DNA of 64,000 nt from Brienomyrus brachyistius (taxonomy: Eukaryota; Chordata; Actinopteri; Osteoglossiformes; Mormyridae). The notes under the pieces were generated by a model. The model had not been told where the DNA came from. It did not search any database and saw only the letters and a program-made list of their open reading frames with translations. Below, piece by piece: positions 34,922 to 49,118 of this stretch. Where the stretch lies: the NCBI RefSeq assembly GCF_023856365.1, contig NC_064552.1:5242191-5306190 (forward strand), given 5' to 3'. The translations under genes were made by a program, and so were the position numbers. The first letter of the stretch is position 1, and each line of letters begins with the position of its first letter.

Positions 34922-35252
34922 CTGACCTTTTAAAGTCAGCGTCTGGCTGTTTCGAGATTATTCAAAGCACTCAAAATGGCCTCAGATCTAATGCCCCATT
35001 TCATTGCATTAAACTGCCTAGTTAATAAAGAATCAATGTATTTAAGGGCAAGGTTATCTTTTGTCTATAAGGGGGGGGGGGTATCATTTGGAACCTCTTA
35101 TAGTTCAAATGCAGGAAAAGAGGGCCTCGCCAAATCCATACTCATCAACCGGGTCAACGAGAGCGATATAAAGGCGCGAGCAGAATGGAGCCTCCTCTTT
35201 TAAAACAACTATACGTCTTATCTGCCCGCTGGAACGTCCGCGCGAGCTAGGT

Positions 35253-35269
35253 GGGGGGGGGGGGGGGGG
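35253..35269. repeat. G17 homopolymer
   Basis: Seventeen G in a GC-rich stretch downstream of ebf3. Confidence 0.94.
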
Positions 35270-37170
35270 AGGTCGGCCGGCAGAAAACGTCAATTTCTCA
35301 TCAGGATAACTGACTTGACGACTGCCCCCTTTTGCCACGGAAAGCGCACAATTAAGAGGATGCAAAAAAGGCAGCTTTGATGGGGGATGGGGTTGGGGGG
35401 GTTGGACACGGCATAGCTGAAAGATAACGGACGGACGCTGATAGCCGGGCTATCGATGCTCCTGGGGAACAGCGCGAGAATGTAAGCCCTTGCGTTTATT
35501 TACCTTTTCTGGGCGATCGCCTGGGGCGATAACCACGCACCTGCTTTCAGGGGCCCCCCGCCCCAATCATCACAAAGGCTAAACAGCACAAAAGAGTTTG
35601 GGCAGCTTTGTGTTCCTCTGCCCCCCCCATGCCCTGTCACCCTTTAAGGGCAGTTTGTTTTTCTCTCCAAATGAAACTGTAAACCTCATCAGAGCACATA
35701 AAGAGCCACAAATCAGATTACGGATTGATTTTTGGTCACTCCCCGTTAGGTCCGGCGTCCACCTCGCCGGTGCCCGCGGGTCTGCGCACAGCACAGTCGC
35801 CATGTGACGCGCCGTCCGCTGGCTTCCCTTTCGGCGCCGTGTCTTTAAGCTAATGCTACCAGGACCCCCCCCCCCCCATATTCCTGGGCCACACCCCCGG
35901 CTCCGTCAGCCTGTGATGTATCGGTGTTCAAATGTTCCGTCGCATTAGTTTTACGGCACCCGTGTTTCGTTCTAAAGCTGTCTGCCTCTGGACGAGACCG
36001 TGAACCGATAAACGGGAAAATCTGGCCAAATTTACGGCGTCCGACAACAAGAACAACGGAATAATGAAGGTATTCTTCTGTCCTGATGCACCGACCGGAC
36101 CATATTGGAATATTGACACAGGCCAGGCGTGCACTGGAATCGAAAGTGTGCCACAGAGAATATTATACGTTCCTGTCTCCCCCAATATAGTCATGCTACT
36201 GAACAGGATGAAAAAGACCCTTAAATTTAATACTATCAGTGCCAAAGCTATTACACCGATGTCTGCAGTCTAGCATCATGAATAATAGCTAGCTAAGCAA
36301 AAATTAAACCTCCCAGTCTCTTAAATATATTCAAACTGACTTATTTAAGGGAGGGGGACTCACCCCGATTTAAGCAGCCCCTAAAATTATGCACTCTATG
36401 TATGGCCCCTTCGTACACCCTCCTCGAGATTTCAAAGGGTTCCCCTTTAATGTGCAGCGGCTCACAGTCACGAGAAAGGTTCTTTATTGTCGGACCTTAA
36501 TGGCCACCCTGTACCATATTTTTTAATGTGAGCATTAAATATTTATAAATTCTGAGTCAATAACGCCTCATAACCAGAAGCCCGGCAGAGGGTCATTCAG
36601 CAGGGCTACCCCTACGTTCCGATAAGGTCAAAGGTCAAAGGGGGCATGCAATTAAACTGGCTAAATGTGGGTGGTATGCATCTGTTGTCATCACTGCGAG
36701 GACAATTACTTCTGCGGCGGCAGCCAGGCTCACGTATTCATTACGATTTTCCTTCCGAACTACGGAAGGAAGATATTGACCCAAACTTCTTTTTTTTAAG
36801 CTTCAGCTTGGAAGGCACGGCTCCAGGATTCCGTATTTATCACCGGACCCTGGCCTCTCGATATCAGGCAAACAGGCTGTAGATCTTGACCATCCATGCT
36901 GGTTCCCTGAGGAGAACATGCATCAAGAGGGCGCTTCTTCAGGGGGAGGGGGACAGCCCCCCCACATCTCTGATTTACCTCTTTAAGTCATATTTCTCAC
37001 ACAGGATGTACAAAAATTGAGCATTTGCCGTGAAGAAAAAAAAATAAATAAAAAAAACTGGTGACAGATGTTAAGCAATGAGATATTTATAAAAAATCCC
37101 GAGTTCAGGATCAAGGTGGAATTCCTGTTCAGAAAAACTCTGAAATATCTTGTGACTTCATCGAATTAGA

Positions 37171-37200
37171 CCATCCATCCATCCATCCATCCATCCATCC
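37171..37200. repeat. (CCAT)n tetranucleotide repeat
   Basis: Thirty bp of CCAT units. In fish these often mark the inverted tail of dispersed repeats; about 110 bp downstream, 'ccatcgatcctctacacact' and 'tatcctggtctgcatcaaag' may be remnants of such a copy. Confidence 0.9.
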
Positions 37201-37969
37201 AGCAGAGAGTTTTATATTGAGGAGACACGACTTAATTTTTTAAATTCAAATGAAGCCAAATTAAATTTTGGAGGGCATGTCCCTGGTGCCCCCCAGGTCC
37301 AGATGCCGCTGCAGCCATCGATCCTCTACACACTTATCCTGGTCTGCATCAAAGGGTCAGAAAGAGCAGCGATCACACAATGTCATGGTCAGATATCAGA
37401 ATTTCACAGAATCGGTCACATGGTGAAAACTGACACATATCTCAGACTTTTTTGAGGGTCGCCCCCCCCTCCAAACACCCATACATGAATCCAGGGTGAT
37501 CCAGCTGGACCCTGAAGGCCTGGAGTTTGCACCAATCACAGGCCGGGGCTGCACTCTGCCTTCGCCTCGGTCTATCCTCTCTGATGAAACCGATGATCAA
37601 ACAAACTGTTCCCATACAAACTGCCGTACACTCATGTCATCTTGCTCCGTAAAGGTTAAAGGACGCGTGTCACATGCGCTGACGGTACTGGGGCAGGTGG
37701 GCTCTTCATTTCCTATGATGCTGTATTTCCAGCTAGCTTTTCCTGCCTCTTCTCAGACGGACGATCTCCATGTCTGTGCAGTTCATGGCCGTCTTACTAT
37801 AAGCGACACCCTGGGCCATCCTTGGCCTGATATCACAGTATTTATATTTCAGCTATATTTCACGTACACAAATAAATGTTGTTTCGCTATGTGACAGTTT
37901 AATTGGGACCCCTGACATGCCAGAGCTGAAGAAAGGACATGGACAACTGATTTCCATGTGTGTATCTGA

Positions 37970-38240
37970 GGAGGACACACACACACACACCTTTGTGGGT
38001 ATCGTCCATTCATTTCCATGGGCATAACCCTAAATCCCAATACCAACCCCAACCCCACCCAACTCTAACCGTAGCCATACAGCCTCCAAACAGAAAACAT
38101 GACTTTAGGCATTTTTAGTTTTTTGATCGCAGACATAGATTTTTTATAAAAACGATGTTCTTTGTGGGGACAGAAAAATAAACCCCCCAACATCAAAATA
38201 ACAGGTTTTTATCAACACGCCAACACACACACACTGTAAA
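37970..38240 (+). repeat. Fish dispersed repeat with 'tttgtggg...ccctaa' blocks
   Basis: A short CA repeat is followed by 'ctttgtgggtatcgtccatt', 'catttccatgggcataaccc', a run of 'aaccccaaccccacccaact' type, a T-rich middle, 'ttctttgtggggacagaaaa' and a closing CA repeat. This layout matches a widespread teleost repeat with 'tgtggggac' blocks. The exact family name is not certain. Confidence 0.6.
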
Positions 38241-40547
38241 AAAGGTAGAAGGCGTGGGCAACAAAAGATTCTTCTAGAAGCAGCTTTACACCCGAGTGTC
38301 ATACATTCACAAAGATAAATAATATCCCCCCCACTCCCCGATGTGGTTAGGTTGCTGCCTTCGTTAGCCAGATAAACATGCATGCTTTGAGGGCAAACGC
38401 AGGTAGGACAGGTTTGAAAAGCAGGTGGAGGCCGCCTGGATTAATTCCTGCCTCCCTATGTGTAGGAAGAAAACAAGCTTACCTTGAACACCTAGGTTTC
38501 CCCGATATAATTAGCCTATCCGCTGCGTGCTCCGCCGAACAGAAATTTCTGGGAAAAAAAAAGAAGACAAGCATCTTGTCACATTCTTTAGGCACGCAGG
38601 TGATTGATCTGCAGCAGACCATAGTTGCATTTTCATCCATAGATAATTGGTACGATGATATATTTCATTAGTCAAATCAATTTTACAACCATTATGCAAA
38701 CCAATTAGGTTTATAATTTATTGGAATTGATTAATTGCCAAACACAGACTTTGACAGAAATGTGCTCGATGCTTGTAGCTGGTAACGTGAAATGTAATGC
38801 AAGGGAAAATAATAAGAGGGGTGAATATTAATAAGGATAAAATTAAAAAACAACACAGATTAAGCAAAAATCCTCGGGACCTTCAACGGATCCTTGTGGT
38901 GGTCCTGCCAATCGCTGCAGGACTTCAGATACGACGGAGATTCACCGATGCGAATGGAAAGTCGCGAAGCAATTTGGACCACCCGGCTTCTGCGCGTGGA
39001 ACGTGTTCACGCTCACGGATGTGGCACGCATGTTACCACGACAACAGATGTCACTGAATGCCACACCCGATGCAGAAGAAGCCGAACTCAGCAGCTGATT
39101 TCAGCCCACAGCTTGCTGGTGACCAGACTTAAACCCCCTCGTTCGGGTGGACATTTTTTTTTTCCTTGTGTGCTCTTCAGTGAAGAAAGAGCTTTCGCAC
39201 CTTTTCGAAATAGAATAAGGCAGCAAACTTGGATCTGAAATATCCCCTCTGGCTGAAACAGGTGTGAAAAGCACTGAAGAGTTTTAGCAGCTTCTCCCAC
39301 CCCTAATCTGACACGCGGGTGGGCCGGCTGGTTTGCCACACCTGAAGTGTGCTGTGCTGAGCTCCCAGCGACACAGAAAAGAGGCTTACTGGTATCTCAG
39401 AGCCCCGCCAAATAAATAACTCCGGCAGTCTACCCGCAGACGCTGGATGGTGATGGAGAAGGACGTTCGGGGGGGGCCGGGGCCGGTGGGGGGGGGGGTG
39501 AGTCGGCAAGTACATTTCAGGCTCTGATTCACTGAATCGAACAGAGATAATAAGCCACGGTGCAGATAACTAGAGAAGCTTAAAGACTCGGAAAAAAGAC
39601 GAAATCTACAGACAGTAAGCCGAATATAAATGCTAAAGTGACAATGAATCTCGATGTGGAGATTAACCTTTAAGTCTTGATGTAGCCGCGTGCCCTAAAT
39701 GATGGCTTAGCGCGAAAGCCCTGCAGAGGAGTTGTACCCAGCACTTTGGTGGGAACATCGCACTTCTCCTCTCCCAAATCTCACTGCTGCAGAATATGGG
39801 GGGGGGGGACCCACTTTAGGGGCACTGTGTAAACCAAATGACCAGCATGTAGCCGGACATCCGGGCTCAAGTCGGACTCCTGCATTTTGAGAGAGGGGGG
39901 GCCTGAACTCCGAGAGGCGGAGAGATGCCTGTGTACGTATTTGTGGGTGACTTTGAGGCGTAAGACAGATGGAACATCTGCTCGCCTTCGTGCAAAGTGT
40001 ACATTTCTGCTGATTCTGTAAAAAGAAAAAAGTCTGTCGAATATTACATGCCTTCAGATGAATAATGTGAAGCCATGTAAAGTACATCAGAGTGATCCTT
40101 AGATGATTCTTTCCCCCAGCATACTGTAAAATCAAAGCAAATCATGACAAGTTTTATGGTAACTAGCAATACATTGGATTTGCATCTGGACGGATATTAT
40201 ATTTACTAGTTCCCCACATATTTATTATTAGCCTACTGGGTGGTTTTTATATTAAACCACACCATACCATTTTCTTCCATGTCGTGCCATTATAAATGTA
40301 ACAGCAATATGTTTAAAGACCAAACAAAAACTTCCCATTGCAATGGAGAAGCACTCCATCTAGGATAGACGCTCTGTACCCAAGGCCTGCTGTGTTGGGC
40401 TTTGAGGCCGGCTGTGTTTTTAATTGCCGCCCCTATCTATTTATGACCAACCAAGTTTGATTACGACCATCTACAGCAGTGACCCCTGTGACGCGGGTTG
40501 GTTCTTTAGTGAATAAATGTAGACCTAAGGTTTGAAATCATGCCAAG
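38241..40547. other. Intergenic DNA
   Basis: No gene is recognised. AT-rich, homeodomain-motif-rich sequence at about 38590-38760, G runs at 39464-39499 and 39797-39808. Nothing else stands out. Confidence 0.65.
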
Positions 40548-40856
40548 TGTCATGACCTGTCCAGTCCTCGCGTGTGCCACGCCCACCTCGTTACCCTCGC
40601 GTGTGCCACGCCCACCTCGTTACCCTCGCGTGTGCCACGCCCACCTCGTTACCCTCGCGTGTGCCACGCCCACCTCATTACCCTCGCATGAAGTCCCAGC
40701 GAATCAGCTGTCTAGCGTTTATTCTGTTGTCATGTCCTGTGTTTAAATCCACGTTCAAGTCAGTTTCCCCAGGTCTGTCATTAGCGTTGCATGTTTACCC
40801 CGAATAAACCCCATTTTCTAGTATCCATGGCTCCCTTCCCTGCACCCGACGTAACA
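40548..40856 (+). mobile_element. Probable solo LTR (Ty3/gypsy-like)
   Basis: A 309-bp segment begins TGTCATGACCTG and ends CCCGACGTAACA, the TG...CA ends expected of an LTR. Inside, in order, are a 29-bp tandem repeat in the U3-like part, a TATA-like tttaaatcc, and AATAAA at 40803-40808. The flanks are ccaag on the left and ctaag on the right, which could be a 5-bp target duplication with one change. No internal region follows, hence solo. The family is inferred from layout and resemblance to the LTR-like segment at 62,727. Confidence 0.55.
40570..40685. repeat. 29-bp minisatellite, four copies, inside the solo LTR
   Basis: Units start gcgtgtgccacgcccacctc and end ttaccctc. Copies lie at 40570-40598, 40599-40627, 40628-40656 and 40657-40685; the first three are identical and the last has one G-to-A change in the visible part. 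Confidence 0.97.
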
Positions 40857-43800
40857 CTAAGCGCTTTTGTGACGTCCAAATTATGTAGATCTCCTTGTTT
40901 TTATTTTGCCACATAGACAGTAGTTACCTGTTCTTTCAGAAAAGAGAAAATATATTTTGATTTGTGGAGAGGTTTAAGAACGCCTCATAAAATATGTTAC
41001 GAAAGTCGGACTACCTACATCGTTTCCGGTACACTTCACTTAGCCACTCATGGAACTTTCTCAGAGTTAGACAGTAAGCGCTGTCTGCTGTGGGCCAGTC
41101 CCTGTCTCTGGCTTTCCAGCAGGACACGCTTAAACAAAAGTGTGCAAGACGGCTGGAGAGCTGCTCCTGGGCAGTATGCCGGGCTGTGATGTATGAATCG
41201 TCCTCTGGCGAGATTCATTGTACGGAGGTCGGTCGAAATGCATTGTCCCCACTCCTATAAAGAAGACTAAACAGACGTTTGCGAGACAATCCACCAGCAG
41301 CGAATGCCTCTATCATCTCCACCTCAGCTATATAATAAAGACATCGGTGGGGTTGCCTCGTACTGCAAATATACTAAATCCTCACAAGCAGCTTATGCCG
41401 TAACTAGCATAGAGACAGGTACCTTACTGCTGCAGTTAATCCTTCAAATAAAAGGTGAATCTCCTAATGAAATAAGACGGGAAAATCCCACAGCTTTCAA
41501 ATCTCCACAGCACACAAAATCACACATAAAGGTGTAGCAGCAAAAGGGAAGGAAAGTAAGAGAACGATCAACTCAGCATCTCGCCGGGTTCAGCTTGAAG
41601 AGAGTCTTTAGCACAAGTGCCATCCAGGACCGACAGCTCAGAGGTCATACCTTCACCTGACACAGAGCATGTGCAGTAATCCTAAGAACAAAAGACGACA
41701 CACAACCCAGCAAGGAAATCTCAGCTCCCTCCTGAGAAGACAGGTGTAGAACTCAGACAAGTCAACTTTTTAAAACACCTTCACACCTTGCATATGCTTA
41801 TTAAATACTGACAATATCTGTGACATTTCTGATACCTTATGAATATTGATGATTGTCTTCAGCCTTTGTTATCACGTTGTATAATTAGAAATTTTTAAAC
41901 CAGTAAATATTCATAAAATTAATCAAAAATATTCAAGTATGGTAAAAGACGACCGCATTTTAAGACAATGTTTTTTTTTTCCAATCCCTCTTTGAAATAT
42001 ATTTAAACATCTTGATGTGTTTCTTATTGTTTGTTTTTGTTCAAAGTCTTGCTCATAGCTGACAAAATGCATACACTTCATCTTTAGTGTAGGTGTGTTA
42101 TTTCCCCTCATACTGTAATCACATGCTCTGATAATAGTCTGTTAACAGCTGTCTGTTTATTCATAAAGATTTTGATGTTTTTTTTGTATTATTTCTTTTT
42201 TAATCCATCTTACTGAAACCAATCTTATGCCCCCACCGTGCTGCATGCGTCTCCCCGGGACTGAACACTGCAAGAAGGACAAACCAACAATCCTGTAGTT
42301 ATATAGCAGTGAAATGACGCTGAAGGAAGGCGGGCAGCGAGTGATAAACTGTATATAAGGACCCAAGCCCCACTAATGACTATGTGTCTAAGATGGGTTT
42401 GGTGTCCATCCAAGAGGCAAAATGAGCTGAACAAATGCCAAGAACCACCTTTGGGGGGGGGGGGGGGTGGGGGGGGGGGGGGGGGGCTATGAAGTGTGCT
42501 CCAAAGACAGGGGGCTGTTTGACAGGGAAAGAAATGCATGAAACCCCAACAATTTAGAAAAAAAATGCAGATCTTTATTATGATATTCATGAAGTAAAAA
42601 ATATTTAGAATAAAAAGTGATCCACTTAGCGGCGTTGGGCGGCCATTTTATCAGATTCTTTTGATGTCGTGTGATTGTTGTTCCGCTATATTTGTCGGGC
42701 TTCAACAGGAAGCAGCATTTCAGTGCAATGTTCTCCCTCTCACCTGGTTCTTTGTGTCATATTTTGCTATCGGCTAATCTGGAGTTCTTGCCTAAGATGA
42801 GACACAAGCACGCCGTTACCGCGTACACGCTCGCAACAAGAGTGAAATCTCAGAGCTCGGCATCGGTAACAGGCCTTGGGCTGGAAACCTCACGCCTTCC
42901 AGATACATATCAGCCCTCCAGCCGCTCTCGGCGCTGATGTTTCAGCCTCGTGCTTCTAAAAACACCGATTATATCACTGTGGTGTCAAGAAAGCGATTTT
43001 CCTGAGCATGCGGTCAATACCTGCGCTGTGGCTATTGTTGGTGCAGTGTTTACCATTGTATTCACATGGCAACAAAATGGGGACCAGTATAACGGGAGGT
43101 GGGCGCGGTGGATTTTTTTCCAGCATGTGCCTCCGCAAAGACATCTCTACCAGTTCAGCTACAGATTAACAGTCACATCAGGCTATTAAAAATGCCTATT
43201 GCTCTTCATATCTGCCCAATTCCATATCGCCACAGATGGCGAGGTCTTCCAACAATTATACAGCACCAATAAAAGTCAAATTAATTTCTGACCCCTTACA
43301 TTAAATACCAGGGGAAGCCTTCCAAGTTGCCAGAACCTGCCAAGCATTCCTAGGACCCAGTGCCACCACTTCTGTGAGAAATTCTCCATGCCTTGGAATA
43401 TGGCTTGAATCTTACGCTTATTGTGGTATCATTAGCGGCAACATTTAAGCAACATCTGTGTGCTATAGAGCTAATTGAAGTAGCAGGAGTGGCAGCTGTA
43501 CATCTGCAGGAAGATGGCAGTTTTCACTCAGCACTGCTGAGCTAGCGAGCGACTGTCAGCCTGTTCGCGCAATCTGCTCCGAGGGCCACAATGCGGGAGC
43601 GCAACGTCCAAAACATACAGGGAGGGGGCTAATCGACGCGCTAACCACTCTGCTCTGTTGATTTGGCCGTCAGTCAGCATCCTTGTTTGATTTCCATTAC
43701 GAGCTGTGCAAGACCAAACGGAACGGAGGGGGGGGAATGGGTGGGCCTCGGTCTGCCTTTTGTGTCTAAGGCCTCTGCGGCTACATGGAGTTAACGCAAA

Positions 43801-44195
43801 CCCCCGCGTCTCAGCTACCATGTTCGAGTGCCAGTTGCGTCGTCTCTAAAAAGCCCTCTTCTTTCGCTGCCAAAAACACAATGGTGTTTGTCGCCGCTCG
43901 AGTGTGGGGGCCGCGGCGGCCAAGTCTAAAGTACCGTAAACAAATCTGGCTCCCTTTCAATTCATTACCTAATGCGCTGCGGTGTTTATTGGTTTGCTTT
44001 AATTCCGACACCGGCGTCTGAAGCGGCTTTGCACGTAGGAACAATTAATGCTTGAATAAATTCTAATCATCGGCAACATTTAACATACATTAGGAGCAGA
44101 AACGTTGCGGAGACTGGCATTTGGAGAGCGATACAGGGGGAGAAAACAGACGTGTAGGCCCGGTGGCTGCGTCTCCACACGATGAATTCCCTGGT
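40857..44195. other. Intergenic DNA
   Basis: No gene is recognised. It contains an interrupted G33 tract (42453-42486) and short T runs. The remainder is unique-looking with no diagnostic feature. Confidence 0.65.
42453..42486. repeat. Interrupted poly-G tract (34 bp)
   Basis: G15, T, G18. G-quadruplex prone. Confidence 0.95.
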
Positions 44196-44199
44196 TGAT

Positions 44200-44251
44200 C
44201 CTCTCTCTCTCTCTCTCTCTCTGTCTGTCTCTCTTTCTCTCACACACACAC
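44200..44251. repeat. (CT)n / (CA)n compound microsatellite
   Basis: CT repeats with TGT interruptions, then CA repeats. On the minus strand it gives a spurious Arg/Glu-rich frame. Confidence 0.95.
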
Positions 44252-47200
44252 AAAGCGGCACAAAGTGACTCAAGTTCACACAGGTCACTCACAAGACCCC
44301 TCCCCAGTTCTCAGTAATTGTTTAACTGGTGCATTTAGAGAAATCCCAAACATAGCAGGTCAACGGCCGAGCGACGGGAAGAAGGAACCTCTTCGAATAC
44401 ATGGTGATTAAAGTGTTTGTCACCTACTCAACTTGATTAGGAGCCTGGCACGTAACGCTCATTATCAGAGGGCCGGGCCGGGCCGGGCCAGGCCTTTCAG
44501 GTCACTGCTGCCTGGAGCAGGAGGCTGGGCTGATAATGGAAGATGCTTCAAATCTGATACATTACAGTCTTTGGGTGGCATGGATCCTTAAAGTGCTGAA
44601 AATCAATAGTCACATGACAGCCTGTAGTTCAGGGGTCATGCGAGTTACAGGATTTAAGGAACCCCGCTGTAGAATATCCTTCGCTGGTCATGAGCTGCTT
44701 ACCATATGTGCTTTCAGCTTTCATATTATATTACAAGCAAATAATCCATCGCAGTTCAAGTGTTTTGAAATAAAAGTCAGTCAACCCTGACTTGTATTAT
44801 ACAATATATTACTATAAGAGATCAGGAGTGTTCAGGTCCAGCATTGTACCGGACATAAACTAATATTTCAGCTTTTGCATTTATTATTGTTTTATGTTCA
44901 GCATGAGCCCTGGCTTAACTCCGTGGTAGGCAGCTACGATGTGCATCCTCAGATTTGCACATTCATTTCTGAGGACAGAATTACTATGTGATCCGAACAG
45001 TGACGGATAAAGCAATCCCTTTGCTGTGACGGTGCTGAACGATTGTTGTAGCTGTATGCGCAAAAAAAAAAGAAAAAAAGATTCCAACGACTTAAGAAAA
45101 TAATTTAAGAAAAAAAAAAACAAACAATGGCTTAATCACCTAAGGAAAAAATAAGGGTGAGAAAATAAATTAAGATTAAGAACTCGCTTTATGCATTTAA
45201 TTCCTTGCGGTATACACATGCTCCTGATTATTTAATGTTGTGAAAAGACCATTATGCTGTTACTTAAAAAAAAATAATTACGTTAACTTTTTTTCCAGGC
45301 TATTTAATTTTTTTTTTTATTATTATTTCTAAGGGGTCACATAACAAGAGCTCAGTCACTTGAACTACGGACGTGGAAATATAACGTCTGGTTTCCGTAA
45401 GAATCACATTTAATTAAAAACTGCAAGAATTTGTGTTTGGTATAAATACACAATAAAACCATGGCCAAGTCAGATGTGTTTACCTCATGGCTCAAGCTTT
45501 ATGGCACTAAAAAAGTAGATTCATTCTGAATAAGAAGCTCATAGATCACATATTTCAGAAATAATTCAGATTCTCAGGGGTAACTTATCAAATCTTGAGA
45601 ACATGCATTTGGGCTTAGCTATATTAGAGATTAGCTTGGTTATTACTGTTACACAATACAGCTTCAATACAGGTCTTAGATGCAACAATGGTCAGTGTTC
45701 AGCTAGGCGAGTGTGGAGTGTTTGCTGATTTTTACGTCGCAGATCAGGATCCACAATGAGTCGTTTTGTTTCTTCATAACATCCTAGTGTATCACATGCG
45801 GCACCGTCTATAATCATAAGCAAGGAAGTTTGAACGATGAGCAGGAGAACTTTGGGATTCTCGTATTACGGGATCCAATTTGAGAAGGGGTGCAAACGCA
45901 GGGCCGTGGGAGCCGATCCCACAGACAGCCACTGAAATCATTCCATCACTGCAGCAAAAGTTTTTTATTGTATCTAAACTCTGCAGCAAATCGATGCCAA
46001 TTTCACTTTTTGAAATAGCATTGAACAGATGTTGTGTAACTAGTCCTCACATACAGTATGATAACAAATCTTACTTTATCCATCCATCCAACTGCATAAA
46101 AGGGTTGCAAAAATTTATATGTTGTTTCATATTTTAGTGTTTTTTTTCCCCAACTGCTGCTACAGTATAATCTCAGAAAGTCAGCTTGACGTTAACGTTT
46201 AAAATCGAATCAGCATTACTTAAGATTCATCGTTATTTCATCTATGCAAAAGTATATTGTATTGTATGCAGCTGCATGAATGACTAATAACGTAGAATAT
46301 CATAAGCCCCTCCCCATTTAAAAAAAAGGAAAAAAATGTCTGTCAAGGCTCCAGCTTCATCAATCAAAGCCCACGTCAAATCTTTCCATTTTGGCTTCAT
46401 TGGCCCCCCCCTTTTCCACCACCCCACACACACTGTGTGCATCTTTGTCTGGAAAGGCTGGCGTTGTGGGGGTGGGCGGGAGGGGGCGCATAATGGGGCC
46501 ACCTGACGCCTGGGATGCTGGGCCTGGAAGGTGCAGACCCCCCAGCCCCACCTGCGGTGATGGTACCTGCATTCTCTCCAGAACTGACCCCTCCCCTTCC
46601 GTCCCAAGGCGTATTGGTAAGCATAAGCATTACATCGGTATACATGGTCTGAAGGACCGTGTTCTTTGGGGAAAATACTGCGGCCGACGCATACCTCGAT
46701 ATACTTTGCTATTTAAAATAAAACAGAGGACTGGAGGAAAAAGAAAAGTTAGTCGATCATTTTTGGAAGGACCCTTCATGAACTTCAGCTTCCCATAACA
46801 ACAAGGTCATAACAAAAGTAATGTTACTATTGATTCCTGCTCTAATGCCTTTTCCATCGCCCTCTTAGATATTGCTGTAGTTACATTTTGACATAACGCT
46901 GAATCATACGGCATTACATATTGTAGTATAGCAAAATTTCAGAATCAGACATCCTTGATCTGTTCAGAGAAGGAAGGACAGGTAAGATCAGGATAGGATT
47001 ACAGTTAACAAATGAGCTTGTAAAAATGACTTTACTTTAGGAGGACAGCAAATGGATGTAAGTGATCGCTGTAATTTTGAGGTTTAGGAATTAAGGTACA
47101 ATTATGTCTAAGGTTTAAAACCGGTTTTGCGCCGTGTGCAGTGAATACAGCAGCAGTCAGAAGTGATACTGTGTCTATGGGCCTGTGGCTCTGTACGATT

Positions 47201-48907
47201 GGCAGCGGCTTCTCCGTCTAGTGAGGTGTTCAGGGGCCCGGGCCCCGCTTCTGGGGGGCCCTTCCTCATGCTAAAAACACGACGTGCCATTTAGCGAAAT
47301 CGCGACAGAAGTCACTGTCCAATACAGGTCATGTCCAGAAGTGCTGGACGCTTGGACGAACGTCCACATCTTCAGACATTGGATGTGGATCTTTCCAAAC
47401 AAATCGTTGCCGTGTTGGGCCACGCAATGAATTAGCAGAAATAAACATCTGCAGCGGACTGATCGCGTATAGAAGGAAAGGTCAACGTGCCCTGCTTGAT
47501 TTTGATCGATAGCAAATAACCGCAGTAAGTAGGTATTAAATGAATTAAGCCTGGGTGTCAGGTGAATTATGAAAAGGAGATCATAGGCGTACCGTAGAAG
47601 TACCTTAGCAGTTTGGTATGCTGATCTGTGGTCCTTCTGATAACAGTTCCAGTAAATACTGACGGTTTCCAGTTGCGAGTGCAGTGGAGCACTGGTGTTG
47701 ATGGATCACTCCAAGCCTCACATGGTCCCTCACCTGTATCACAGCTCCGATAAGATTCTACATCCTCCTTGAGTTTCACAATCGCTCATTTCTTAAAATC
47801 TCAGAAACTCTCAAAATTGTGCAATGAGCCAGACTAGTCTAGGGGCTGCGCAGGCAGCTTGAATGCCAGGTGAGGAAGCTGAACCGCGAAGGACCCCAAG
47901 ACACCAAAGGTAACGCGTTGAAACGGCATCAAAACAAACATTTAAAGATTACTATGCAAACTGAACAGTGTAAGTACAGTCCAGAATTTACCAGAACTAA
48001 TATGACACAAAGGTACTAAGCTCTTTGCCTCGGGTCTCCAGCTGTTTAAAAGCATAGATAGCGTGCAGTTCTTTACGGTGAATAATTAATGCCACTGAGC
48101 AGAGTACAACAGCTATAAGTTAGGGGAACGCTTCGAATGAAAAAAAAAACAAAGCCAGTCAGGGATGTGTGTTTTCAAAGTGGCCACATCTATAATCAGA
48201 AATGTATTATTTATCGTTGGACATGACCAGCTATATTTTATTCAGCAGAAAAATAGAATTCACGCAGGTTTCACGGAGTCGCTCGCGTGAGGAACACATG
48301 TGGCCCTTTTCACTCGGAATTTGAAAAGGAAGATCCCAAAAAGACGGAAAAAATGCAGTTTCCGTGTAACAAATCCGATAAAACCACACATCGAAAAGGC
48401 AACGGAAAGAATGTGATCAAAACATTTATGCGTACATCTGTATGTATATACATATATATTTTTATATTATATTATATAGAGATAGATACACACACAGAGA
48501 ACAGTAGAGTGAAAAGACACTAATTTCCTCCAGTTTCACTTAACCAGTCACACAGTCAAGGGCGAACATTTCATCACAAATGTAGCCCCCGCCAAGATAA
48601 ATATTATTCCTGAATCTTTCATTATCTTCCTCTCTGGAAACGGGCTCAAACAGCATGTGCTGGTATTAGGTGCTGCAAAGCCAGCTGTCGGGCCCACCAG
48701 CCCGATCCGGGACTCCGTGTCAGGGGTTCAGCTTGGGCCAGGCCGAGGGGGGAGGAGGCTGGAGTGGATGGGGCCGCCCCCCCCCCCGCCTGATATTTCG
48801 GCCCAAGGTCCTGCCTCGGTCTCTTCCAGGCACTGCCTCCGAAAGGTGAAAAGGCAGAACCTCCCCGGCAGTGCATGCAGTTTGCATGCGTTAAAATGTA
48901 CAACAAT
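44252..48907. other. Intergenic DNA
   Basis: No gene is recognised. It contains a GGGCC repeat (44470-44492), A runs near 45061-45120, a T run at 45309-45318 and AT-rich DNA. Open frames carry no recognisable features. Confidence 0.65.
44470..44492. repeat. (GGGCC)n short repeat
   Basis: Four GGGCC/GGGCCA-type units in tandem within otherwise ordinary sequence. Confidence 0.9.
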
Positions 48908-48936
48908 GATAATAATAATAATAATAATAATAATAA
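48908..48936. repeat. (AAT)n microsatellite
   Basis: About nine AAT units. Confidence 0.97.
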
Positions 48937-49118
48937 AATAGCAGCAAATTAAGCAGGGAGATGGAAGCAGAAACAGGATGACAACGCAGAACCAGAAGGG
49001 CGATGAAGCCTCCCGGTGTGTCTCATGGATTTTAAGGGTTAATGAATGTTGAATCGAATTTTGCACGTGGCAGCGGTGCCCCTTCCAGGCCCCCCATCAC
49101 CGGCCAGCGCTGGCGGTT

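Larger units (their letters stand above)
34921..37965. other. Intergenic DNA
   Basis: No gene is recognised. It contains G runs (35073-35082, 35253-35269), a C run near 35866-35878, and a CCAT repeat (37171-37200). Open frames are short and without recognisable features. Confidence 0.65.

Noticed and set aside
37490..37894. 132-codon plus-strand frame
   Set aside because: No recognisable protein; isolated; composition like the surrounding noncoding DNA.
40540..40807. His/Ala/Thr/Pro repeat proteins read from the 29-bp array
   Set aside because: Artefact of the tandem array within the LTR; open in more than one frame.
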